64,000 bases of DNA from Anaerolinea sp. GTDB lineage: Bacteria > Chloroflexota > Anaerolineae > Anaerolineales > Anaerolineaceae. Under the pieces are notes generated by a model that did no database searches, was not told where the DNA came from, and saw only the letters and a program-made list of their open reading frames with translations. The stretch is taken from the NCBI GenBank assembly GCA_029975965.1, contig JARKOV010000130.1, positions 1 to 64,000 of the forward strand, written 5' to 3'. A program made the position numbers and the translations under genes. Shown here piece by piece: positions 43,342-51,941 of this stretch (position 1 is the first letter of the stretch; the number at the start of each line of letters is the position of its first letter).

Positions 43342-44001
43342 CTAGTGTGCGGTCTCAAGAGACCTGGAAAGGCGCAACGCGACGAACAGGACCGCGAAGG
43401 CGATCGCCGAAAGCAGTAAAACCAATTGCCCGGCGAGCTGGGAATTGTTCGTTTGCACCGCATCGTACAGCGCCATGGAAAGGGTTTGGGTCCTTCCGGG
43501 GATATTGCCCGCCACCATCAGGGTCGCGCCAAAATCTCCCATCGCTCGCAGATAGCCCAACAATCCACCCGCGACAATCCCCCTCCATGCGATGCCCAGG
43601 TCAATGAACCAGAAAAGCTGCCATCGATTGCACCCATCTACCCGACCGGCGTCTTCGATCTCCTGGCTGACTTCGGAGAGGCTGGTTCTCACCAGTTGCA
43701 CCACCAGCGGAATCGCCGCCACGGTGGCTGCAACCACCGCGCCCGGCCAGGCAAATACGATGCGGATCCCCGCTTCTTCCAAGAATGGGCCCAAACCCTG
43801 CCTGCCGAATAAAAGCAGCAAGTAATAGCCCAAAACAGTCGGGGGCAGGACCAATGCCAGCAGCGTCGCCCCCTCCAAAGCCCATTTAAAGCGGAACCGG
43901 CTTTTGACCAGCACCCAGGAGATTCCAATCCCGAACAGGAGCGCCAGCAAACCCGCCCAGGCGGACACCCACAGAGATAAAACCAGGGGGGTGGCGCTCA
44001 T
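43342..44001 (-). CDS. modB: Molybdate ABC transporter permease ModB
   Basis: ABC permease of 219 aa with five to six helices. The EAA loop reads EIEDAGRVDGCNRWQLFWFI, preceded by LPPTVLGYYLLLLFGRQG, typical of ModB/CysT. It overlaps modA by four bases. No ATPase gene (modC) is present in the window. Confidence 0.88.
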   Translation of the reverse strand: MSATPLVLSLWVSAWAGLLALLFGIGISWVLVKSRFRFKWALEGATLLALVLPPTVLGYYLLLLFGRQGLGPFLEEAGIRIVFAWPGAVVAATVAAIPLVVQLVRTSLSEVSQEIEDAGRVDGCNRWQLFWFIDLGIAWRGIVAGGLLGYLRAMGDFGATLMVAGNIPGRTQTLSMALYDAVQTNNSQLAGQLVLLLSAIAFAVLFVALRLSRSLETAH

Positions 44002-44828
44002 GGAGCCGGCGTCTGAAGTTGTAGATTTAATGCGCGGATCTCATCCGGCAGGAGAAAACCGTACTGCCGCATGATCGGGCGCCCGGTTTCGCCGTTAATG
44101 AACTCGATAAATTCACCCGCCAGGCCGGGATGTTGACTGGCCGTGAGGATCGCCAGCGCCTGGTCCAGCGGCTCGTGCAGCGAGTCGTCGATCAACGTCC
44201 AGGTGATTTCTGGCACATTCGCCACCGAAAGAGAGATGATCCCCACATCGGCGTCGCCCGTCTGGATGAATTGAAGCGCCTGGCGCACGTTCTCGCCATA
44301 CACCAGCTTGGGTTTCACCTGCTCCCATAAACCCAAAGTCTCCAGGGCTTGCCTGGCAGCCAGGCCGTACGGCGCGTGTTCCGGGTTGGCGATGGCGATA
44401 TGCCGGATGTCTTCCTTCAGCAAGTCTTCCAGCCCGACTGCCTGGACGCCCGATTGCTTGTTCACCGCCAGGATAATCCGCCCCCTGGCATATAACGCGG
44501 CGCTTTCCGGTAAGGCCAGGCCCTGGTCGACCAGGCGATCGACATATGCAATATTAGCCGCAGCCACCAGGTCAAACGGGGCGCCGTTTTCGATTTGCTG
44601 CACCAACTGACCGGTGGAGCCAAACACCAGGGTCACTTTTTTGCCAGTCTGTTGCTCGTAAAGCCGGGCGATATCCGTGAATGCAAATTGCAGGTCCGCA
44701 GCAGCCGCGACGGTGATTTCTTCTACCGGCGACGTGGAAAGAAAGGTCGGCCGGGCAAGGGGCTGGCCTTGGCAACCGTAAAGCATCAAAACGATGATGA
44801 TGGAGAAAAATATCCGGATGGCTTTCAT
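43998..44828 (-). CDS. modA: Molybdate-binding lipoprotein ModA
   Basis: Periplasmic or surface substrate-binding protein of 276 aa. The signal peptide ends in a lipobox LMLYGC, so it is membrane-anchored. ModA features: EITVAAAADLQFAFTDI, VTLVFGSTGQLVQQIENGAP, FDLVAAANIAYVDRL, IAIANPEHAPYGLAARQALE and DADVGIISLSVA. It binds molybdate or tungstate. ATG overlaps the PadR stop (ATGA). Confidence 0.88.
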   Translation of the reverse strand: MKAIRIFFSIIIVLMLYGCQGQPLARPTFLSTSPVEEITVAAAADLQFAFTDIARLYEQQTGKKVTLVFGSTGQLVQQIENGAPFDLVAAANIAYVDRLVDQGLALPESAALYARGRIILAVNKQSGVQAVGLEDLLKEDIRHIAIANPEHAPYGLAARQALETLGLWEQVKPKLVYGENVRQALQFIQTGDADVGIISLSVANVPEITWTLIDDSLHEPLDQALAILTASQHPGLAGEFIEFINGETGRPIMRQYGFLLPDEIRALNLQLQTPAP

Positions 44829-45385
44829 CAATCCTGGTCCTCAAGAAAATATTGCGATGATCGCTCGACCCAATCCAGGATGGCTTCCAACTGGCGGATG
44901 CGCAGGTCCAACCCCATTTGATTGAAAATCTGACCGGGAGGCACCAAAGATGAGCGGATTCGTAGCTCCATCAAATCGGCGCGGATGGAATCCGCTTGTT
45001 CCTGGATGAATTTCAAGCACAGGCTTTCGCGCAGGTTCGCGGCAAAAAACAAACGGGTGATGAATTCAACGCGGATCGCGCGGGCATTGCCCGGTGTCGG
45101 TGTATACAGCCAGGTTTCAAACTCACATTTCCCCAGCTCGGTGAGGGTGAGCAAGCCTTTGTCCGGGCGTTTTTCCTGCGGCACGGGCGTGATCGTGACC
45201 CATTGGTCTTTTTCCAGCATCTTGAGAATGTTATAGGCCTGGCTCTGCGAGATATGCCAAACCTCCCGCAGGCTGGTTTCGAGGTGCTTGTGCAACTCGT
45301 AGCCATACATGGGGCGGATATAGAGAAACCCCAGGAGGGCAAACTTTGGCGAAAAACCAACAGCAGGAGGGGTAGATTGTGGCAT
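44828..45385 (-). CDS. PadR family transcriptional regulator
   Basis: Regulator of 185 aa. Winged helix at about 12-90 (FALLGFLYIRPMYGYELHKH, HISQSQAYNILKMLEKDQWV, GLLTLTELGKCEFETWL), then a helical dimerisation region (about 95-185). It opens the modAB-tauE operon and overlaps modA, so it probably controls molybdate uptake. An inverted repeat ending only a few bases upstream of its ATG suggests autoregulation and a leaderless or very short-leader mRNA. Confidence 0.85.
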   Translation of the reverse strand: MPQSTPPAVGFSPKFALLGFLYIRPMYGYELHKHLETSLREVWHISQSQAYNILKMLEKDQWVTITPVPQEKRPDKGLLTLTELGKCEFETWLYTPTPGNARAIRVEFITRLFFAANLRESLCLKFIQEQADSIRADLMELRIRSSLVPPGQIFNQMGLDLRIRQLEAILDWVERSSQYFLEDQD

Positions 45386-45390
45386 ACGAT

Positions 45391-45409
45391 ATACTCACTC
45401 GATGAGTAT
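45391..45409. promoter_or_regulatory. Candidate PadR operator
   Basis: ATACTCA and TGAGTAT form a perfect inverted repeat around CTCGA, five bases from the padR start codon. The position fits autorepression by the adjacent PadR protein. Confidence 0.6.
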
Positions 45410-45696
45410 AACCGAAAACCGGTTATCGCGCCAGTGCATGCATCAAAACAGGAAGAAAAATGCTCCCCCACACGAAGGCAAAGAGAGAAGTGATCAACGA
45501 AGAAGAATCCTGAAGCAGAACGTCCCGATCTACGATTTTCCTCAAGGAAGCATCCAGGACTCGGACAGGACAACGAATCATATTGATAACCGCTCAGTAC
45601 GCTGTCAATAGTAATTTGATTGACCACAGAGAGGGTAGAAGCAGAGTTCCCGCAATGAGGTATTGAGCGAGCCTCTTTCACCTCCGGCCGAGTCGT

Positions 45697-45710
45697 TACA
45701 AATATTTGTA
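45697..45710. promoter_or_regulatory. Palindrome upstream of NifX-like gene
   Basis: TACAAATATTTGTA is a perfect 14-bp palindrome about 135 bp before the NifX-like start, next to an AT-rich promoter-like stretch. The regulator is unknown. Confidence 0.4.
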
Positions 45711-45845
45711 TATCCTGGCATATCCATAATTTTTATATTACAATGCTATAGAAGATATTAACCCCAGTGCTTAAAGCGTGTTGATTTCAAACCTATGATC
45801 CGATTAATAAAATCGACAGAATATCTTAAAACAAAGGAGTTTTCG

Positions 45846-46247
45846 ATGAAAATAGCCTTGGTCTCTGACGACGGCAAGACGATCAGCAGGCATTTTGGCC
45901 GAGCAACCTACTATGTGGTGCTGACGATCGAAAACGGGCAGGTCGTCCAGCGTGAGCTGCGCAATAAGCTCGGTCACGGTCAGTTCGCCGCCGATGGGCA
46001 CCAGGAAAGGCACCAGCACGGCGAAGGGCATGGATTTGGCGATGCCGCCCACGCCAGGCACACCCGCATGGTCGAGGCGATCCAGGACTGCCAGGTGGTG
46101 ATCGGTGGCGGGATGGGGATGGGCGCCTATGACGGCTTGAAACGCAATAAACTCACCCCGATTTTGACCAACCTGGAAGAGATCGACCAGGCTGTGCAGG
46201 CCTACCTCGCCGGGACACTCACCCACCAGGAAGACCTGCTGCACTGA
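45846..46247 (+). CDS. NifX/NifB-domain protein with His-rich insert
   Basis: Dinitrogenase iron-molybdenum cofactor (NifX/NafY-like) domain protein of 133 aa. It has the typical MKIALVSDDGKTISRHFGRA start, then a histidine-rich stretch (GHGQFAADGHQERHQHGEGH), VIGGGMGMGAYDGLKR and a C-terminal helix. No nif genes are near, so it is more likely a metal- or cluster-binding protein than a nitrogenase factor. AAAGGAG precedes this ATG; a longer in-frame start at 45795 has no ribosome site. Confidence 0.85.
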   Translation: MKIALVSDDGKTISRHFGRATYYVVLTIENGQVVQRELRNKLGHGQFAADGHQERHQHGEGHGFGDAAHARHTRMVEAIQDCQVVIGGGMGMGAYDGLKRNKLTPILTNLEEIDQAVQAYLAGTLTHQEDLLH

Positions 46248-46358
46248 TGGCCCTGTCCACCGATTAGACGTTGCGAAAAAATCGACCCGCTTAAAAAAAT
46301 CCTGGCACGCCGGTCGAGTCAGTCTTATCTGCCAACCACATGACGCCGAGAACACCGC

Positions 46359-47201
46359 ATGAGCGCTGCGCAAACGTTTCTCAACATTATCCTGTTGAGC
46401 CTGGTCGCCGGATTGGGCACCGGGCTGGGTGGGCTCATTGCAGTGATTCGCAGGCCTGGCAGGCGCTCCTATGGCTTGTTGATGGGCATCACCGCCGGCG
46501 TGATGCTATCGCTGTCCTTTCTTGAGCTGGTCAACGAGGCTTGGGAGCTGAGCGGATACCTGACCGCGACGGTTGGTTTTGGAGTGGGGGCCACTTTCAT
46601 GCTGGTGCTGGACTACCTGGCGCCGCACATGCGCTTTGGCGAGCTGGAAGTGCTTTCCAAAAGTGCGATGGGCGAAGAGAACGACCACAGGCCTTTTCAC
46701 TTCCGGCGCAGGCGATTTCGAGGATTTCACATCCAGGGCGAGCAAATGGACAGGCGATTGGTTCGCACCGGCCTGCTCCTGGCGGTGGGCATCACCATTC
46801 ACAATATCCCCGAGGGCATCGCGGTCGGAGCCGGTTACATGCACACTCCGCAGTTTGGGATGTTCATCGCCACCGCCATCCTGTTGCACAACATCCCAGA
46901 AGGCATCGCCACCGCGTTGCCCCTCTGCAAAGGTGGGGTCTGTCGCTGGGACGCCTTCCGGGCGGCTTTTCTTTCCGGTCTGGCCGAGCCAGTCGGCGCG
47001 ATCCTGGCCGGGCTATTCTTGTCCACCTTCCAGAGCATGGTACCCGCTGCGTTGGCCTTCGCCGGCGGCGTGATGGTCTTTATCACCCTGGATGAGCTGA
47101 TTCCCACCGCCCGCGAACACGGTCACCAGCATTACACTGCCCTGGGCATTATCCTGGGCGCCGTGTTCATCTTCCTCCTCTCCGGGGTGATGGGAGTATA
47201 A
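46359..47201 (+). CDS. ZIP family metal transporter
   Basis: Eight-helix ZIP/ZupT-like divalent metal transporter of 280 aa. TM4-TM5 metal site motifs are HNIPEGIAVGAGYM and HNIPEGIATALPL; the loop between TM3 and TM4 is charged with histidines. A GGVMVFITLDELIPTA segment follows. Expected to import Zn2+, Fe2+ or Mn2+. It lies 111 bp behind the NifX-like gene with its His-rich stretch, so both may serve one metal. Confidence 0.9.
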   Translation: MSAAQTFLNIILLSLVAGLGTGLGGLIAVIRRPGRRSYGLLMGITAGVMLSLSFLELVNEAWELSGYLTATVGFGVGATFMLVLDYLAPHMRFGELEVLSKSAMGEENDHRPFHFRRRRFRGFHIQGEQMDRRLVRTGLLLAVGITIHNIPEGIAVGAGYMHTPQFGMFIATAILLHNIPEGIATALPLCKGGVCRWDAFRAAFLSGLAEPVGAILAGLFLSTFQSMVPAALAFAGGVMVFITLDELIPTAREHGHQHYTALGIILGAVFIFLLSGVMGV

Positions 47202-47241
47202 ATCGGCGGAGGCAAGCGACCATCTTTACGTGAGGCGTGAA

Positions 47242-47970
47242 ATGGCAATCTTAGAAGCGTTGCTCGAACAGATCGCACCGGGGAAAACCCCTGTTCGCCA
47301 CCTGGCCATTGGCGTACACTGGACGGCGGTGTGCAGCCGGGGCTGTGGCCTGGCTTCCTCGCTGGTCGGAGAAGGACCGCACGGGCACACCCCCATCCGC
47401 GACGTCGGCCAGTTGCACACCTGGAGCGCCGAGGAGCTGGCCGGGTGGGTTCAATCAGACAACCTGCTCGAGGCGAGTATCGGGATGGCAGCGATCAATT
47501 CGCTGCTCGATGCGCCGGAGCGAGGGATGCAGGAAATCAACGCCGCCGAGATCATCGCCCGGCAGAGCGCCGGGAAGAACCTGGCCGTAATTGGCCATTT
47601 TCCCTTCGTCGATCGCCTGCGCACCGCCACCCGCAATCTGTGGGTGATCGAAAAACGACCAGCCGAGGGCGATTACCCCGAACAGGCCGCCGGCCTCTAC
47701 CTCCCCCAGGCGGACGTGGTCGCGATCTCTGGAACCACGTTGATCAACCACACCCTGGAGCCTTTATTGGCGCTCTGCCCGCGCGAGGCCTTCGTGGTTC
47801 TGCTGGGTCCGAGCACGCCGCTCAGCCCACTCTTCTTCGACTATGGCGTTGACCTTGTCTCCGGAGCGCAGGTAGTTGACGAGGCGGCGGCTATGCTGAC
47901 CATCCAGCAGGGCGCCATCTTCCCGCAGGTCAAAGGCGTGCGGCTGGTCAGCCTGGCAAAGGGAGAGTAA
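47242..47970 (+). CDS. DUF364/heavy-metal-chelation domain protein
   Basis: Soluble protein of 242 aa with DUF4213 at the N-terminus (VRHLAIGVHWTAVCSRGCGL) and DUF364 at the C-terminus (KNLAVIGHFPFVDRL, ADVVAISGTTLINHTLEPLL, VVLLGPSTPLSPLFFDYGVD). The family is proposed to bind metal chelates but no reaction is established. ATG at 47242 is preferred to a GTG four codons earlier. It follows the ZIP gene by 40 bp, which agrees with a metal-related role. Confidence 0.8.
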   Translation: MAILEALLEQIAPGKTPVRHLAIGVHWTAVCSRGCGLASSLVGEGPHGHTPIRDVGQLHTWSAEELAGWVQSDNLLEASIGMAAINSLLDAPERGMQEINAAEIIARQSAGKNLAVIGHFPFVDRLRTATRNLWVIEKRPAEGDYPEQAAGLYLPQADVVAISGTTLINHTLEPLLALCPREAFVVLLGPSTPLSPLFFDYGVDLVSGAQVVDEAAAMLTIQQGAIFPQVKGVRLVSLAKGE

Positions 47971-47972
47971 AA

Positions 47973-48295
47973 GTCGAGGGGCTGGAGGATATCGAGGCCT
48001 TCTCGCACGTGTACTTGTTCTACCATCTTCCCACGCCGAGTAGGTCCAGCTCCAGGTGGAGCCGTTCCTGGACGACCGCAGGCACGGGGTGTTTGCCACG
48101 CGACATCCTTGCCGGCCTAACCACCTGGGAATTTCCATCGTCGAGTTCGTTTTACGCAATGAGAATCTACTCCATGATCGCGGCATCGATGTCCTTGACC
48201 TGACGCTGCTCCTGGATATCAAGCCGTACGTTCCCAATTTCGACCATCGCCAGAAGGTGCGCATAGGCTGGTATGCAAAGCATAGCCGGTCGTAG
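47973..48295 (+). pseudogene. trmO: Truncated, frameshifted trmO (tRNA t6A37 methyltransferase)
   Basis: Two frames together spell the C-terminal two thirds of TrmO/YaeB: VEGLEDIEAFSHVYLFYHLP in the first, then VEPFLDDRRHGVFATR, PCRPNHLGISIVEFVLRNE and LLLDIKPYVPNFDHRQKVRIG in the second, ending at TAG 48293. A single-base deletion near 48030-48050 would account for the shift. The N-terminal 60 or so residues are missing; the reading begins three bases after the preceding gene's stop. TrmO would methylate t6A37 in tRNA; this copy cannot. Confidence 0.75.
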
Positions 48296-48370
48296 CTCAC
48301 ACCACCCTGGCATTTCCACCCATTCACACGTACAATACACTCGTTCATCCTTCCCCACCAGGCAGGCTGC

Positions 48371-51061
48371 TTGAACGATTCCCGCCCCGACCCGTTGTTA
48401 CAGAGCAAGCTCCACGTACCGCGCCCACGCGGGCCGCTCATCGAGCGCAAGGAATTGCTGGAGCGGCTGCAGGCCGCCGCGACCGAGCGTGCCCTGGTGC
48501 TTATCAGCGCCCCGCCCGGTTTTGGCAAGACATCGCTGCTGGCAGCCTGGGCATCCGGCGCCCAACTTCCGGTCGGCTGGCTGTCGCTGGACGAGGACGA
48601 CAACGACCCGGCCCGCTTCCTCCGCTACCTTGCCAGCGCCCTGCACATCGCCGGGGCGCTCCCCCTGGAAGCGATCCAACCGGTGCTCACCGCCGAAACG
48701 CTGGCTCCTCGGGCCGCGCTGGCTTACCTGCTATCCCGCATCGAAAGCGAGCCCAACTTTTCTTCACCCGGATTCATCCTGGTGTTGGATGATTTTCACC
48801 GGGTCGTCTCGCCGGTCGTGCATGGCCTGTTGCAGTACCTCCTCGAACACCTGCCCCCCTCTTTGCACCTGATCCTGGCGACGCGCGCCGACCCACCCAT
48901 CCCGCTCGGAAGGCTGCGCGCCTCCGGCGACATGCTTGAGTTGCGCGCGAGCGACTTGCGCTTTTCGACCGCTGAATCCGCTGCTTACCTCGCGCAGATG
49001 TCCCTATCGCTCGCAGAACCGCAAGTGCAAGAGCTCGACTCGCGTGTGGAGGGGTGGATCGCCGGGCTGCAGATGGCCGCCCTGGCTCTTCAGCGCATCT
49101 CTGATCCCCAGGAAACCGCCACATTCATCCGCGCTTTCTCCGGCAGCCACCGCTTCATCCTCGACTACCTGATCGAGGAGGTCATTTCCCGTCAGGGGCC
49201 GGAGCTCCAGGCATTCCTGCTCCACACCGCAATCCTGGACCGATTCTCCGCCGAGTTATGCGCGGAAATCAACACGATCCCTACGGCTGAGGCGAGTGCC
49301 ATCCTGGACCGCCTGGAGAGCAGCAATCTCTTCCTCGTCCCACTGGACAACGAGCGGCGCTGGTTCCGTTACCACCACCTCTTCGCTGACCTCTTGCAAG
49401 CCCGCCTGCAGCAGACTCAGGGTGAGCTCCTGCCGCAGCTACACCTGCTTGCTGCGCGCTGGTTCGAGCGAAACGGTTATCTGTACGAGGCCGTGCAGCA
49501 TGCTTTTTCTGCCGGTGATGTGCACTTGGCCGCCCACTACCTCGCCACCCACTCCCTGGAGCGTTGGGCGCTCAGCGACATCAGCTTCATGAGCCAGGTC
49601 AACCGCTTACCCGCCGAGGTCATACGGCAGCGTCCCCTCCTCGGCATCCTGCGCGTGTGGACAATGGTGCTCTCCGGTCAGCTCCAACTGGCCATGCCGC
49701 TCGTGGAAGCCATCGACAAGGCGCTGGAAAGCAGCCCGCCCTCGCCGGAAGTGCTCGGCATGCGCGGCTTTACTGGCCTCTTGCGAGTGTATATCACCGA
49801 CCTCAGCGGAATTGACAACGCCGCCTCGCTGCCAGAACCGGGGGTGCTAGACAACGTCCCCGCGCAGTCGCTGGCGATGCGCAACAGCGCCGACTTGGCC
49901 CTGGCGCTGCTCTATTCCACACGGGGGAGATTCGCAGAGGCGGATGCGATTCTACAGAAAACGATCCGGCGCGATAAAGAGTTGGAGGGCACCACGGCGG
50001 TGCCAATTTCGGTCTCCCTCCTGGCGCGCAATTCTATCTTGCAGGGCCGCTTGAAAGAGGCTGCCGCCCTTCTGGAGGATCATATCGCCTGGGTCGAGGA
50101 ACGCGGTGCGTGGCGATTTTACCTGGCCGGCAACCTGCACACCAACCTGGCCGAAGTGCTGCGCGAGTGGAACCGCCTGGAGGAAGCGGTGCAATTGTTG
50201 CGAGCAGGTCGCTTGTTGAATGAAGCCTGGGACATACCAAACGCACTGGTCTCGGGTTACCTTGAGCAATCTCGCCTCCTGCGCGCTCGGGGTGACTTTC
50301 AAGGCGCCCGGGAAGCGCTCGAGCAAGGCGAGCGCATCGTCACCGGGCGCTTTCTGCCGCTGGATGCGCGGAAGGAGCTGGAGATCGAACAGGTGCGCCT
50401 GTGGCTGGACACCGGCGAGCTGGAGCCTGTGCGCGTGTGGGCTGCGCAGTTGCCCCCTCCCGACCCTGGCGATTTTCGCCAGGAAGCCGCATCGGTCACC
50501 CTGGCGCGCTTCCTGCTCGCAGAAAGACGCTTCGCCGAGTGCCATGCGACGCTCCAACCCATGGTGGCGTGCGTCCGGTCCGGGGCGCGACCCGGGCGTC
50601 TGGCACTGCTCCTGTTGCTTGACGCGCTGGCGTTGGACGGCGCGGGCGACGTGGAGCAATCCCTGGCGCAGCTCGCCCTTAGCCTCAAGCTCGCCGCCCC
50701 GCAAGGGTATACTCGCGCTTTTCTGGAGTGCGGCGAGGCGATGCGGGTGCTGCTTGAGAAGTACCTTCGCCGGCCCAACGCCCCGCATCTCGCCTATGCG
50801 CAGTCGCTGCTGGCGGCCTTTGGCAACCGGGCGCTCCCAGCCATGGACGGTCTGGTCGAGCCGCTCACCCCGCGCGAGCTGGAAGTTCTGCGCCTGGTGT
50901 GCGAGGGGTTGTCCAACCAGGCCATCGCGGCCAGGCTTACCATCACCGTCGCAGCGGTTAAAAAACACACCGGCAACATCTACGGCAAGCTGGGCGTGAC
51001 CAGCCGCACCCAGGCCGTTCGCCGCGCCATGGCCCTGGGCCTGGCAGGCCCTCCTGGATGA
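48371..51061 (+). CDS. MalT-type LuxR family transcriptional regulator
   Basis: Large STAND-class regulator of 896 aa. It opens with LLQSKLHVPRPRGPLIERKE, then Walker A SAPPGFGKTSLLAAWA (about 45-60), Walker B LVLDDFHRV, a helical middle of tetratricopeptide-like repeats (about 330-800), and a LuxR HTH (LTPRELEVLRLVCEGLSNQA, ITVAAVKKHTGNIYGKL). It oligomerises on ATP and inducer binding. TTG start after GGCAGG. A strong terminator follows, so the genes behind it need their own promoter, which this regulator may activate. Confidence 0.9.
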   Translation: MNDSRPDPLLQSKLHVPRPRGPLIERKELLERLQAAATERALVLISAPPGFGKTSLLAAWASGAQLPVGWLSLDEDDNDPARFLRYLASALHIAGALPLEAIQPVLTAETLAPRAALAYLLSRIESEPNFSSPGFILVLDDFHRVVSPVVHGLLQYLLEHLPPSLHLILATRADPPIPLGRLRASGDMLELRASDLRFSTAESAAYLAQMSLSLAEPQVQELDSRVEGWIAGLQMAALALQRISDPQETATFIRAFSGSHRFILDYLIEEVISRQGPELQAFLLHTAILDRFSAELCAEINTIPTAEASAILDRLESSNLFLVPLDNERRWFRYHHLFADLLQARLQQTQGELLPQLHLLAARWFERNGYLYEAVQHAFSAGDVHLAAHYLATHSLERWALSDISFMSQVNRLPAEVIRQRPLLGILRVWTMVLSGQLQLAMPLVEAIDKALESSPPSPEVLGMRGFTGLLRVYITDLSGIDNAASLPEPGVLDNVPAQSLAMRNSADLALALLYSTRGRFAEADAILQKTIRRDKELEGTTAVPISVSLLARNSILQGRLKEAAALLEDHIAWVEERGAWRFYLAGNLHTNLAEVLREWNRLEEAVQLLRAGRLLNEAWDIPNALVSGYLEQSRLLRARGDFQGAREALEQGERIVTGRFLPLDARKELEIEQVRLWLDTGELEPVRVWAAQLPPPDPGDFRQEAASVTLARFLLAERRFAECHATLQPMVACVRSGARPGRLALLLLLDALALDGAGDVEQSLAQLALSLKLAAPQGYTRAFLECGEAMRVLLEKYLRRPNAPHLAYAQSLLAAFGNRALPAMDGLVEPLTPRELEVLRLVCEGLSNQAIAARLTITVAAVKKHTGNIYGKLGVTSRTQAVRRAMALGLAGPPG

Positions 51062-51086
51062 CCCGCCGAAGTAAGCACCCCACCGG

Positions 51087-51115
51087 GGAGGTAGCCTTAG
51101 GTCTACCTCCTTTTT
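51087..51115 (+). terminator. Intrinsic terminator of MalT-type gene
   Basis: Perfect 8-bp arms GGAGGTAG and CTACCTCC around an eight-base loop, followed by TTTTT, 25 bp behind the stop codon. Confidence 0.85.
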
Positions 51116-51219
51116 GTTACACCGGCTCACAAAGACTCCACCTTAGACCCGTGACTCGCCTGCCCTCACCCGTTATCCTGAAGGTGAGATTGGCTATCAC
51201 GTTTGACGAGAGGAGTTTC

Positions 51220-51519
51220 ATGATGGGCACGAAAAGCATTCTACCCACCCTCACCAGCCGCAGCGCCTTCATCGGCCTGTTTGTGCTCGGTTTCGCCCTG
51301 TGCGCGCGGGGAATCGGCAAGGCTCCCACATACGGTTGGGCGCACCCAATCACCTTATCAGGATATTTGCTTGGGGCGCTGGCGCTGCTCCTGGGCGGTC
51401 AGGTCTTTTTCCGCTGGCGCATCCTGCCCGTCCGCGACGACCGCCAGGCACTCATCGCTCTGCTCGGCATCCTGGGTGCCAAGGTCATTCTGGCCGAGTT
51501 GTACCCCTTATTTCAATGA
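51220..51519 (+). CDS. Small membrane protein, paralogue 1
   Basis: Unrecognised 99-aa protein with three helices (about 15-35, 45-63, 75-95). It shares the pattern GFALC...YGWAHP...LSGYLLGA...ALYP with the next gene, so the two are tandem paralogues. AGGAG precedes the ATG by four bases; a second ATG follows directly. In-frame upstream readings start inside the preceding terminator and are rejected. Confidence 0.7.
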   Translation: MMGTKSILPTLTSRSAFIGLFVLGFALCARGIGKAPTYGWAHPITLSGYLLGALALLLGGQVFFRWRILPVRDDRQALIALLGILGAKVILAELYPLFQ

Positions 51520-51542
51520 TTGGATCCAAGGAGAAATGATCC

Positions 51543-51929
51543 ATGTCGACGACAACCACTTCCACCAAGAGCAATGCGTTGCCGCTCGCCTTTCTCGGCC
51601 TGGCGGCCTTGTTGACTGTCGCTGCGCTGCTGACCGGCACACACCTGCAGATCGGCGTGAGCCAGCGCGCTGCCTTTTTGGTCCTTGCCGCGATCGGTTT
51701 TGCCATGTGTGGGCTATCGCCGCTGGGAAAAGGCCAGTTCTACGGTTGGGCCAACCCGCGCCACCTCGCGGGGTATCTCATCGGAGCGGCGCTGCTGTAC
51801 CTGTGCCTGACGGTGTTGTTCAACTGGCCGCTGCCCGGCAGGATTTCGCTTGAAACGGCGTTCTACCTGCTCGCCGGGGGCATGGCGCTCAAGGTCGCTA
51901 TCGCCGCGCTCTACCCGCGCAGGCGTTGA
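51543..51929 (+). CDS. Small membrane protein, paralogue 2
   Basis: Unrecognised 128-aa protein with four hydrophobic segments. The segment IGFAMCGLSPLGKGQFYGWA and the following HLAGYLIGAALLYL align with paralogue 1 (YGWAHP, SGYLLGA), and both end with K-V/VI-A-x-LYP. It has an extra Thr/Ser-rich N-terminus and helix. Gap to paralogue 1 is 23 bp, so they are cotranscribed. Function unknown; possibly a hetero-oligomer. Confidence 0.7.
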   Translation: MSTTTTSTKSNALPLAFLGLAALLTVAALLTGTHLQIGVSQRAAFLVLAAIGFAMCGLSPLGKGQFYGWANPRHLAGYLIGAALLYLCLTVLFNWPLPGRISLETAFYLLAGGMALKVAIAALYPRRR

Positions 51930-51941
51930 GACGGGGCCGTG

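Larger units (their letters stand above)
45386..45845. other. Intergenic region between PadR and NifX-like genes
   Basis: Divergent 460-bp spacer without a credible gene on either strand. It contains the PadR-side inverted repeat (45391-45409), a 14-bp palindrome (45697-45710) and an AT-rich stretch (45700-45760) with TGCTATAGA, a possible extended -10 for the NifX-like gene. Confidence 0.5.

Noticed and set aside
45402..45661. Short open frames in the PadR-NifX spacer
   Set aside because: No ribosome sites, Arg/Ser-rich translations without family, and an AT-rich promoter-like character.
49952..51130. Minus-strand open frame of 392 codons over the MalT-type gene
   Set aside because: Antisense to a well-supported regulator and crossing its terminator; no ribosome site or domain.
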